From assembly GCA_009192285.1 (NCBI GenBank), contig CM018607.1, forward strand, positions 434,001 to 498,000: a DNA stretch of 64,000 nucleotides, given 5' to 3'. Source of the stretch: Morchella semilibera (taxonomy: Eukaryota; Ascomycota; Pezizomycetes; Pezizales; Morchellaceae). Of this stretch, positions 26,860 to 38,288 are shown piece after piece. The translations under genes and the position numbers were made by a program. The notes under the pieces were generated by a model that ran no database searches, was not told the origin of the DNA, and saw nothing but the letters and a program-made list of their open reading frames with translations. The first letter of the stretch is position 1. Every line of letters begins with the position of its first letter.

Positions 26860-29800
26860 GCATGGTTTAGGGGGTGAGAAACATCAAGCTTGAGCTGAAT
26901 GTAGATTGTACGAATTAAAAAGAATAAAGTATCTTCTGAACTCTGAGTCCAGTAATATGATGCTGAACTCATTACTCCACCTGTAAACTAAATGCTTTGT
27001 ACAGCCAAAACAAATCCAGCCTTAATAAATTCACAAAGCCGCGGAAAGTCGGGGACATGACATTATATGGTCAGACTGAGGAAGACGGAATAGGAGAGGA
27101 GGTCAATTTTGAACCCGTCGAGTGAAATTGTTTTATCCCCCACCTTCTTTTCGTTTTATTTTTACCTGGGGCGGGAAGATTTACTCTGTCTCCGATACAG
27201 TTGGTAGGGAGGTATGGTTTCGCGGGTTGCATGCGCAGAAAGTCCCTACATAACCCTAACCCCGATTTCGGAGTACTTTATCTACTGAGCCCTAGTAGCT
27301 ATAAGCCCCCCCCCCCCCACAATCTCTCCCTTTAGCGCGGGTTCACTGGGAAATATTGTTAGGGTAGGGGTCGGATACCGATCTGATGTAGGCCAAATGC
27401 TGCCCTGGCCCATCAAGACATATGGGACTATTTCTAGCACCTGAAGGAGCACCCTGTTAATGGTTAATGTACTGATACTTCTTGAGAGGAATCGATAGTT
27501 GATAAGGAATTTCATGGTGGGTTGCATGGTTCGGGCTTAGCGGGCCAGGGTTTACTTGTCCGTATTACTTCGCTTGAAACGGCCAAGACATTCATAAGAC
27601 CCGTCTAGTTGGTTCATTCTTGTTCCAAATAATTATGTAGTTCTAGGTTCCAATGGTGGGGCAAATCATAGTATATCACTCGCTTAAATCACACGCGCCC
27701 ACGAACAAAGGGCCAGAATCTTATTTTATGTGGTCCGAGAGTCTACACGCAACCTGCATTGAAGAAAATCCACGCACAATGCCTTTCTGCCCCCTATTAC
27801 TATTTTCGAGCTGCAGTGACCTCTTTGATTTCCCTATCTAGATCTAGGGATCAATTCCATTCATATTCTAGACGAGCCTGTGACAAATATTCTATGCGCG
27901 CAGACGCATCTCCAACGGTCAAGCCTTGCATTTGTCGCGGATAGCTTGCATTAGCACCCTTATTTAAATAGCCAGAGAAGGAGGAAAAGGACGTCCGAAT
28001 CCAAGCTTTCTTCATTGTTACTATTTTTGGTGTCCGCTACTAGCTAGGTATGCATGTGACGTTGCATCTGACTTAGAGCCGCATCAGTGGCATCACTGTG
28101 TTGATTGATCCGAGCTAGTGCGATATTTGCTTTTTCTACATCCCAATAGAGCCTCCTCCGGTGGCTTGTGGAGTAGAAGGTACGGTGGAGGATTGATATG
28201 ATGCTACACACAACGAGATAGAGTGTAGCTATATGTATAGTTCTTGGGGTATATGATTCCCAGGGGCAGATTGATTGGTCCATTGATTGGAGTAGAACAT
28301 GTGTATGTACTGCTGCGTGTAGTTTCGTCTCCGCAAATGTCGCGCCTACCCTCGACGACATGTAGGAACATGTAGTTTTATATATACTATACATTTAAGG
28401 TTGTCAATAAATTCACCCAAGTAAGCAAGCGCCATTTGAATTACAAATTCTTTGTTTATGTTTATGCATACGTGCTTTATAATACGTGTATGTATGCTTA
28501 GTATTCTACAGTCAGCCTAATATGGCCATTACCACTAGTAGCACAACAGCTACATCCGAACCCTCATACAAATATAACCGCCAGAACCGCGTAGGGGCCG
28601 AACTGTGATAACAGGAAACAACCCTTTTCACTTTGCAGCCCAGTGTCTATATATGCCACTCGGGCGACCACACCACATCCACTTGTTTTTAGTAGCGTAA
28701 GCTATATATAAGACTTATCGCCGACCAAGGGAAGGAGGAGAGCGAAGAAAAGAAAAAGCTCTGCATGACATAGGGTGGAGATTGTAACGGAGGAGGGTTG
28801 AAGTTAAATTGGCGCTCGCAACAAAAATCAACAATACTGTGGCTGAGCTAGCTTCAAACCATCACAGTTCATATAAACTGGCACATGTGGGTATCTGCAT
28901 ACTGTTGCCGTTCACAGCACTGGTATCACGCTCTATAAGGCCTAGTCACTCCGGCCTGTCCCGCAGCCTAGCTGCATGCATGGGCCCCCATTGTCTCTCC
29001 TCTATGCAAGGCAGGCGCCCATCCTGTTAGATATTCAGGAGGTTCTACATATCTCTTGAAGTACACGCGAGTAGGTACGCTTATTTAGATGGCAGTTGAC
29101 GTAGCTGATGGCGGACAAGGGATTTGGGCCAATGAGAAAGAGCCTGGCTGCTCTATTTTTTCTCTCTTTGGCGGAGCCAGCCAACGCCCAATGCCCATCA
29201 TTACCCAGTAATGGCAATGGTAACGGTACCCAAGAAAATATTGGCGCCCTGTGGTCTGAATCTTGGGCTACCGGCTGCAGGTGCGGGTACGTACCGTTTT
29301 GAAACTAGCATAGATCCTGCAAGCCACAAAACAGTAACCTGACACGCCCGATATTTGTGCCGACAATAAATAAAGCATTGGTTCAGATCATCGGCCTAGC
29401 TATATAGGTGACTTTTATGGACTTGCCTATACTGTAGAGATTTTTAACGTATGTACACCAAACAGGAGCACACCCGCATCATGGCTTCGCAAGAATTAAG
29501 GCTATCGTTATGTGCATAAAGCTTCTTCAGACATAAAAAAATCTGGCAGAGAGTGTCCATAGCGTCTAGTTATCTATGTATCTTGTCTGTGCACTCTTTC
29601 TGGGTTGTTAACGAAACCCATCAGTTTGGGTGGTGTAATGTGTGTAGTCAAAATCTCAGTACCCCCACTGGTACGGCGCTTCGGGGTTGCCAACCTATCG
29701 CAGAGAGCTCCAGACATTGTGGGCTATCCTCAGTATGTCTAGAGTAAAAGTCCAAGAAGGGAAAAAGATTGTGGATTGTGGGGTCCATGTATATCTGTTT

Positions 29801-31073
29801 GTTGGAGGAATATGTGTATGCTCAGAAAGCGGTTAGCCCCAAGGCTCGTATCTACTCGCGCTTACTAGATAGTTCCCAACCCCCCAACCCCCACGTCACA
29901 GATGAATGCAATGTTAAGCCACGGGGAGCCGATCCAGGGTAGAAAAGTGCACCTCTCATACCCTATGCACTTCACAGTATTCAAGAGATAAAAAAAGTTT
30001 CCAAAATAAGGGACGGGTGCCTATCAGAAACCCTTGCCTTGGGGGGACCGACAACCAGAGATACGGGTTCTACCAGTCTGGGGTATTGGTCCGAGATATG
30101 TGCACATATAGTGTCGGTATGACGACTGATTATATATTGTTTAGGGCTATGTAGGGTCATGATGGATCACTCGTCATTATCAACCAAGATATCTCAGACA
30201 GCCAGTACGTGGGGGGGGGGGGTATGTGTACATGTACTTAATAGTAAGTGATAAGCACTCTAAACTAACATTTTATGTGAGCATAATGGGTCGGACTTTG
30301 CACAAAAACTATAAATACACATGCACTCACATTTTCTACTTCTTCTTCTCTGCTAGTCTGAAACACTCTACGTCTTCTTCTCGCTAATAAACACTCTCTA
30401 CGTCGAGTCCAAGATGGTTCACTCCCCGCACATGCCAAGAGTTTAACACGGCCCACATCCCGTTACACAACGGGTGTGCTACCAACCCTTCCATCCATCC
30501 ATCCATCCCCTTGTCCCTCCCTGTCCCTGTCGTATTCCCAAGTTTAGAGCAGGGTGCAGCGCACCGCGTTGCATGCATGGATAACTGCTCTAACAGATTG
30601 GGCAGAAATATATGTGCTCTAGAAGCACAACACACAGTTTGGTGGTGGTTGGAGATGACCAATAGTTGCTATTGTGGAAGAATCACTTTGTTGTTCAAGA
30701 AGAGGGACTCCTCTGCTGGGGTTGGAGAAAAGAAAAACACTTGGGTTCAACTTTATCTGTCCGCGTATGCCCCTCTCTTCCGCATCTTGATGAAGCAAAG
30801 TGACTACATGTACATACTATGTACTACATACTACATACATAGTAGTACGTCTCTTACCCGTAGATCTTCCTGCCACCAGATCACACCATATCATATTAAG
30901 TAAGACCAATTCCACCCACACAAAAGGAAAGTCATCTCTTCTCTTCCCTCCCTTTCCCCTTCCTCTTCAGCCACACCCGCTTGATCACTCCATCTCTTGA
31001 TCTGTTCAACCCACCCGCCAACCCGTCCCGTACTGGGTCTTTATAACAAGTTTGCTGCGTCATTCTTGTCGAG
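26860..31073. other. 4.2-kb intergenic stretch, no gene seen
   Basis: No domain or splice pattern supports a gene. Open frames at 28044-28394 (-, 116 codons with one hydrophobic stretch) and 29108-29302 (+, 64 codons with a signal-like start) cannot be told from chance. C and G runs lie near 27307 and 30210, and TACATGTA octamers near 30227 and 30813. A CTTTATAACA box about 35 bases before 31074 may be the TATA element of the next gene. Confidence 0.5.
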
Positions 31074-32691
31074 ATGGGTATCCTTCATCTCGAGAAGCGT
31101 CAGAACTGTGCCTCGGGGTATCAGTGGTATGTGTGCTCAAATGGGCCTGGGTTCAGAGGATGCTGCTCGGTAGACCCGTGTTCGACAGGTATCTGTCCGA
31201 CAGACAGTCAAGGTGATAACTTAGATACCGTGATAACAACCACCGCTCCTGCTTTAACAACGTCTGCCGCCAGCTCTCCAACCACCGTCGCGACAAATAC
31301 TCTAGTAACGAGCGTACCTGGAACGACAGTATCCCCTACTTCTTATTCGACATACTCGGTTTACTCGACTTATGGAACGATGGCGAGTACTGGTGTTGTC
31401 AGGCAGCCTAGTACGACAGTGCAAGTTATTGAACCAACAACCTATACCACTACACAAGATGGTACGGTGCTGGTGTTGACGGCTAGTGAACGGACGACGA
31501 TAATACTTAATTCCGGCGCTACAACTGTTATAGGTGGAGTGCCCACAAGTCTATCCGATAGTGCGCACTCGTCGGAATCCAAGAGCAGCGTGGGGCCCAT
31601 AATTGGCGGAGTTGTCGGGGGGATTATATTTCTTGCTCTCTTGTTGCTTGCGTTTATTGTTATCCGAAGGCGCAGACGTGCGGAACACAACCCTTCACCG
31701 CTGTATGGCGCCGTTTCAGAGAAACACGGTATTAGTGGTGTGTATTATCTTTTCTTCGCATCACAAATATATTGACTTTCCTCTAGGTTTCTTTGGGGGA
31801 CTTTTCGCTGGAAGGGGTGCCGATGGTCATCAAGACAGCAGTAATATGAACTCAATGGTGTCTTCCGGCGGCAGCCCCAATCCTGGAAAGTCAGGTTTCT
31901 TCGGCATGTTCTTCAGAAAAAGAGGCGCCGATATTAGCCCCGACTTGTCCGATGAGAGCAAAAGTCATAATTTAAGCATGTCCCCGCCACCGCCAGAAGG
32001 GTTTGTTGAGATGCCATCACAGTCATTTGGACCGTCGCGCTATGACGGAAGGTTGCCAAACAACAGAGCCGAGCTGGAATCGGACGTTGTTTCCGCACCA
32101 TCGGAACTGTCGTCCGGTTCGACACCGCTGTACCAGAGCAGCGGTTGGTCACCCACCCCAGTCTCTGCAGTATCAACATCAAGTACCGGTGCTGTATTGT
32201 CACCACAGAGGGAGACACATTACAGCGACTCGAGTACAGCAGAAGGACAGAGCCAGTCACGATCTCCGGGACATGGACAGCATTCACAGCAGCATTCACA
32301 ACAGCATTCGCAGCAGCATTCACAGCATTCGCAGCAGCATTCACAACACTCACAGCAACACTCGCAGCACCACTCGCAGCAGCACTCGTATGGGCAGCAC
32401 TCACAGTCACAGTCGTTGAGACCACATTCGCGGCAGCAGCTACATGATCACGGGCCACAACCACCGTCAACCGTGTCGCAACCACAACAGGGTTCGAGCC
32501 TTCGGGGTGGTGGGTGGCCAGGGATGGTCTCAAATTTGAATAATAGTTTAAGACGGAAAACGGGTCGTACCCAGGAAGGAGCTCAGCAGCCACAACAGTC
32601 ACAGCAGCAGCAGCCGGGGACACACGTTATGAGCTGGATGGACTACGAGAGTGACCCAGGAAACTCGGGACAGGGAGGAGTGATTCGATAA
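31074..32691 (+). CDS. Single-pass membrane protein: Cys-rich head, Ser/Thr stalk, His/Ser/Gln-rich tail
   Basis: Two exons, 31074-31728 and 31787-32691, are separated by a 58-nt intron (GTATTA...CTCTAG) and give 519 residues. Residues 1-45 contain LEKRQ and a compact Cys motif (WYVCSNGPGFRGCCSVDPC). A Ser/Thr-rich segment (about 50-170) should be heavily O-glycosylated. One membrane span (about 173-197) is followed by RRRRR, placing the rest in the cytosol. The tail repeats a GFFGGLF...RGAD / GFFGMFF...RGAD unit and carries a QHSQ-type repeat (DNA 32275-32410). The layout resembles fungal cell-wall stress sensors and other Mid2-like or SKG6-like proteins, but the family is not certain. There is no cleavable signal peptide before the head, so either the span acts as the signal-anchor or an upstream exon was missed. 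Confidence 0.8.
32275..32410 (+). repeat. Coding CAGCATTCA repeat (Gln-His-Ser)
   Basis: Imperfect 9- and 12-base units read as Gln-His-Ser and Gln-Gln-His-Ser in the cytoplasmic tail of the membrane protein. All units stay in frame. Confidence 0.9.
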
Positions 32692-33642
32692 GCTCGGTAG
32701 TAAGAGGGTATATAGAGGAAGGTTCTTTGCATGGTTTCTGTCTGGGCGTTAATTTCTGTTCTTTCTTTCTTTCTTTCCTCCTTCCCTTCTTTCCCTCTCT
32801 CTCTTTTTTTTTTTTTTTTGTATTTTTCATTCATTGGTGCATTTACGGGATGGCATGATCTTATCGTTATAGCTAAAGATACTACTGACTATTAATGTGT
32901 ATAATTTGTTTCTCTTTGGCTTCCTTTCCCTTCCCAATGCATATATTAATGTGCATTTTCTTTAACTATCTTCTCTACCATGTACTTTAATTCTTTTTTT
33001 TTCATGACTACAGAACCGGATGATATAGGTTCTGTGCGGGGTCTGGTTGAATCCGGATATCGGTTGCAATGGAGCATGGGGGCCGTCCTTTTTCCTATAT
33101 TATTGTGCATATGATCGTTTCGCACAGGGTGTGATAGATGGATTAGATTAGTGATATTTTAATCTTAAATGCGCTGTTTTTCGGGCGGGAGGTTTAGGCC
33201 TGGGGCGGTGTCGTCATAGTGTATCACTCGCATTGTGGTGTCGGGGTGGTGGTGGTTAGGGTTATTTATGCTATTAGCTGGACTTGACTCTACACTCCGC
33301 ACTCCACAAAATGCCCCTCATAGCACCTGCACCAAAGCGTACTGTCATAACAAACAGCGGCGGGCTCATAGTAGCAGTGCTAGAGTACCCAATTGACACT
33401 TGTAGGGACTGCTGGGCCCCTGGATGTCACTTGGTACGAACCTCGACCCGACGCCGATGCGTAACTGGACACGAAGTCAAGGGTGTGTGTGTTGCTGGCC
33501 GGGATTCTGGGTTTCCTCCCCACTTCTCGCTTGGAGCTTTTGGCGTTACGTTACCGGGTGGACGGCGCAGTCTGAGTAGTTTGATGTGCGGAGGGGGGAT
33601 GGCTCTTTGGTTTTTTTTTACCAGATACCGGGGTTGTGGTAA

Positions 33643-33744
33643 GTACACGCCTACCAGCATGAGAGAACGGCACCACTCGATAGAAATTATCCTTGCCCTG
33701 AGCAGCTGCGTTTCTGGTTCTTATGCTGGTAGGCGTGTATGTAC
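33643..33744. mobile_element. Foldback element, about 102 bp
   Basis: The left arm CACGCCTACCAGCAT and the right arm ATGCTGGTAGGCGTG are perfect reverse complements, extended by GTA/TAC-type ends. The loop is about 62 bases. It is MITE-like, with no coding capacity. Confidence 0.7.
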
Positions 33745-34926
33745 ATACATGGGGGCAACAACATATCTGCGAAGTGGGTCACATAAGCGCATATCAATCA
33801 TGATGGTGGTGGCGATGGAATTATGATGACTGAGCTGCGGCAAAGGTTTACGTTTAATTGGGAGTTGAAACCCACTCAACCCTACGCTTTTCAGCTGCAG
33901 AGCAAGGCCTGCTGAGCTGCTGATGGTCCATTATCAGGTATTCCTCAATTGGCTGACCGCCACCACCCGGTATTTACAAGGCGCTCTCAGAGGACAGCTG
34001 CCCATTTAGTATTAACGTGTTACTCGGATTTGCCCTCCAATACCTGCCAACACCGCGACTTGGGTATTACTATGTCATATTTTCAATTGGCGGTGCCGAC
34101 ATCAGTGCTTGCTACCATCTGATTGGAGTAGGACCGCAGGGATCGCGGACACGGTCTCGGCGGAAACAATCTCTTCATGGTACTATGGTAGGGCTGGAGC
34201 TGAGTGGCGGGCAGGGTCTTGACGCGGTGGAGCCGGAATAAATACATATAGAAAAGGTGCATGCACGCCTCGAGTGGGCTGCGCCTATTGGATGGGATAC
34301 TTTGGGGTATTGTTGGTAGGAAACCGGGGGGTTTCTAGATATATCATTTATGGCTGTGAAGGTGAATTACACTTCGGAGAACAGAGGTTTTTAAAGGGAA
34401 TTCTCTGGGTATGAATAAGACGGGGATGGAATGTTAATGAGATTGGGGTTTTCTTACCAACTATACTCTACTCTACTCCCAGACAAGATACATGTACTCA
34501 CGGGTTTTCGTAATTGGCCTCGGAACCTGTGAAGGTAAGTATATTTGTTGACGCTACGGATCAGGAAGAAATACAGCTGATTATCCGCTAAGTAAAGGGA
34601 ATAGAAGCCCGGAGGACAGCTAAAAAAAAACGTAACGGTCGCCTGTGAGGAGGGGTTGTATTCTTACTCATGCGCGGCCATAGAATCTACTCATGCTAAT
34701 TGGATCTCCAGAAATACTCTGGGGTGTGGCTGTTTAAGCTTCGTATGACAGCACTTCTATCGCCAATTTTCTCGAATTGGGTACAGGAAGGCGCTGGTAT
34801 ACTAGTTCCCCGTTTGACGTATATAAAACTAGGGGACAGACATAGAGACATCGAAGAGGATTAGAATATACGTAGCCTATGATATCAGAACAATACTGGA
34901 TGAAGCAATTAAAATTAGCAGGCGAG

Positions 34927-34996
34927 TCTTCACGGCCAGATCTCCACAGCTAAATCTTCACAGCCAAACCTTCACGCCTCAGCCTCCACAATTGCC
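34927..34996. repeat. 14-bp tandem repeat, five units
   Basis: Five consecutive 14-base units follow a TCTTCACAGCCAAA consensus with several changes each. Nothing suggests coding. Confidence 0.8.
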
Positions 34997-35594
34997 GGAG
35001 CCCTGGTATATCGATAACCAGCTTCTCATGACGGGCCCCCATAACCCAAAGTCGTGCAGTGTTACCAAACAGGCTTTAGGCAGGGCCCATATTTGCTCAA
35101 TATCCCTAGTAGCGGTTTCGAGCACTTTTTTGATAAACGCCTCGGTATTTGTGTGCATGGAGTTCAAACAGGATGATGTGCCCAGTTAGAGGTCCTGACT
35201 GCGCCGATACACGAATAGACAGACAGGGAGGCGGTAAAATATGGTTCTGCGGGGTGTGTGGAATTTAGATTAATTCAAAAAAAGCAAAAAAAAATATGGT
35301 GAAGTCCAGTCTCGTGCCCAGTTCGTGCCACTATTTTATGGTTTGCAGATCAGCGAGGAACAAGTGGATAAAAGTCTCGGAACGGGGCTAGGTAACGCCT
35401 AGAGGCTTTGCACAACGAATGTGATACCTCCTGGTGGTCGGTAGGTTATATGAACTGCATTTTTATTATGTGAAATTGGGCTGCTCCTAAGGAGATATGA
35501 ACTTTCAAATTTAGAGAGGACAAAACAGCTGCGTGGTTAGCCTTTGGGGTCTTGTATCTCATCGGCATTGGTATTGATTGGGAGCAAAAGATGA

Positions 35595-35695
35595 TGACAG
35601 AAGTGGGACTTGAACCCACGCTCGTTTCCGAACCAGGAATTGATGTTAAGACTAAGACCTTAACCTGGCGCCATAACCAACTCGGCCATCCTGCC
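35595..35695 (-). tRNA. tRNA-Leu (anticodon AAG) with a 19-nt intron
   Basis: The acceptor stem GGCAGGA pairs with TTCTGTC, followed by discriminator A. The D arm is TGGCCGAGTTGGTTATGGCGC and the T arm GTGGGTTCAAGTCCCAC. A long variable arm marks a class II tRNA. The anticodon stem CCAGG/CCTGG encloses TTAAGG and then an intron of about 19 nt at the canonical 37/38 site. The intron contains CTTAA, complementary to the anticodon, as is usual for spliced tRNA precursors. Confidence 0.93.
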
Positions 35696-38288
35696 ATGGA
35701 GCGCTACTTTTAACAAGCTTTTTTGTCAGTCAGGGGTTGTGCTACGAAGGCGGCAGACTTGGCATATAGGTTGGTGTGCTCCGGAACCGATCCACATGCC
35801 AAGAATTTTGAAACCTCTCTAAGGTGCCCGGTGACGATAGCTATAGGGGTAATCAATGATATCTATAACTTAGGAAGTATGCACCTACAACCCTTTACTA
35901 CACGCCTTGCTTCCATAACTTATCTGATAGTTCCCACGGGCTACGCGGTATGTAGGCAGGGATAGCATTATTAGTTTTATTAAAATTTGTGTCTAAGATA
36001 GGGTTGAGAACTAAATAACAGATAAGTTAAGGCATTTAGTAAATGGTCGAGAGGTTGCCGCGGCGGAGGGCCAACTCTGAATACAAATAGGATCTGCGAG
36101 GCGGTATCAAAGATACATGTACATGTATGTATATATATTTTAATTAAGTACAAAGGCCGTGAATTAATCCGGTTGGTTGTGAATCAGGGTTACTTCTTCG
36201 TCAGACTGGCTCAATTAATTGATCTCATAACCTATTTTACCAAAAGTGTAGTATGTATTGAACCATAATAGGCATAGGCTAAGGCCGGGGGGTCTAGTGA
36301 GCCTTTATCTATAATTTCTTTGCACTCGGTGACTCCAATACGCTCGTTTTATTGTGGTCGATTACATGTAGTATATACTATATAGCCCTGATAGCACTAG
36401 GATCAAGGGAGAGGATGTTATATCATAAACGTTCGCACACTTAATCAGGCCAGGGCGCCGCCCAAGGAGTTAACTGCCTCTTCTTCCTACCCCCCTGTAG
36501 ATCTCAATGATTGATGAGACATGTTGGTCCTGTAGATTTCGGTTCGTGGCGTAGAACGGTGGAATTTGGCTACGAAGCGCCACAGGGAAGTAAGCATGTC
36601 AAAACAGAGTATGATCACCCACACCTGGTTCCAATACATACCGACTATTATGGTGGCTAAATTCGGCAGTGGATTCCATAGACGACTTCTAGGTATCGAA
36701 GGGCTCTGTCAAACATGGGCTGGAGGATATCACGAGGATATTTCCTGTTGACTACAAATTACTTCCTCTATAGCAATTAATTGATTCAGTAAATAAGAAA
36801 ATTTACATTGCGTATGGAATTGGATCGAAAGGCCTTCGCTTATGAATGTTATCTAGGTAACTACATGTACTATTTAAAAGACGGTGTCAGAAGCGAACTG
36901 AATTTAGAGTGATGAAAGTTGGAAGCGTCCGTAGCCTCTACGTATACGATTAAGGTTGTCAGCGTAGGATAGCTCCGGCGTGAATTCGTAAAGCTGTCGT
37001 TGAAAAAAATTCAGCATGAAGCAATTCAGGAGGAAAATCGCAATATCAGTTGGTTAATGAAGTCCAAAGATGGTTGTTAATTGCCATCATAAAGAATCAC
37101 TCGAATTATTTTATTTCATAAGCGAAGATATTCGATCGCGACACCATCTCCTAAAGTACGTACACTATCACCCTAAGCGCGAATCTAATAACATGCCACA
37201 GAACCTATAACTCCTATCTAGCAGTGTAAAATTCCGCTGCGTGGATCGGATCAGAACCATTGTCCCAGGTTTACAAGATCATCGGCCTGGTCTGGCGCAG
37301 CTGGTGCGGCGCAGAACATGACTTCACCGAATCACAATTTTAGAATTGCTACCGGGATAGGAGGGTTTGCGGGGTAAAAGTAAGCATTTTTTTTGGCAGA
37401 ATGGCGAACAAAAGAAGAGGATGTTTTACATAGGTTATTAGTGGCTCGGTCATGGCGTTTTCGTGCGTTTGTGCCTCCTCACCTACCGTGGTATCGGCTA
37501 CCATGTATGGATGGTATTATGGTAAACATGACGCCTGGTACCTTGAATCTTTTACAGATATAACCATCAGCATAAATATGCCTACTAACTTTGACATAGA
37601 TCAATTTCCTGAAGTCTGGTGAAGACTACTTGTACTTTGTCCATGAAGCATGTAGTGGAACATTAAATCTGACCCCCCCCCCTGTTGTTATTTTTAGCGT
37701 CGCGTCCGGCTGGGTGGTTGGAGGATTTTGAGAATGCTCCCGCGAACCTTTCATGAAAGGCATCCCTATAGCATGCTACTCCAGGAGCTAGCCATGAACA
37801 GAAGCTGTCGAGGCTGGGTATGTCATATATCGTGACGGTAAAAGTTTGGTGTTGCGATACATGCCGTTCACCGGCGCTAGCAAGGATCCGAATCTGTGCG
37901 GACAAATAATCACTTGGTAGGGCACAACCGGTCAACAACACCAAGAACTCTCACGAGAATAATGCTACTATGCCGCAGGAAACCATTGACCGACTGAGGC
38001 TTTGCAAATAGCTACTCTCAGCCGAGCTATTTTGTACTCATGAAATGTATATATTCCTCTATCTCGGGTGTGTTGATACACCCTCACTCACTCATCATCA
38101 ACAGCAGCTTCTCTTTCATTTCCTTCTTCTTCTTCTCCTTCTTCCGTTAGACACGGAATTGCACAGGAGCGCTAGTCGGTCCATCCTTTCATTCGTTTCT
38201 TTCAACTTTTTTTTCTTTTTTTTCTATATAGATTTGACGTCAATCGCTAGTCGATACTACTACAAATAACTCCTTCCCAAAAATCAGA
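35696..38288. other. Intergenic, no gene seen
   Basis: This 2.6-kb gap separates tRNA-Leu from the carboxypeptidase start. It holds a one-arm relative of the 22152 foldback (36031-36060) and TACATGTA octamers near 36113, 36364 and 36859. A pyrimidine-rich stretch (38090-38230) just before the carboxypeptidase probably belongs to its promoter and 5' UTR. Confidence 0.55.

Larger units (their letters stand above)
32692..35594. other. Intergenic with foldback and small tandem array
   Basis: This 2.9-kb gap lies between the membrane-protein gene and tRNA-Leu. It contains pyrimidine runs just after the stop (32757-32819), a foldback (33643-33744) and a 14-bp tandem array (34927-34996). The 180-codon open frame at 33284-33826 spans the foldback and has no family signature. 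Confidence 0.55.

Noticed and set aside
28044-28394. 116-codon minus-strand frame with one hydrophobic stretch
   Set aside because: No family signature and no supporting context; cannot be told from chance.
29108-29302. 64-codon plus-strand frame with a signal-like start
   Set aside because: Too short, no conserved pattern, no splice continuation found.
33284-33826. 180-codon plus-strand frame
   Set aside because: It spans a foldback element and has no recognisable protein features.
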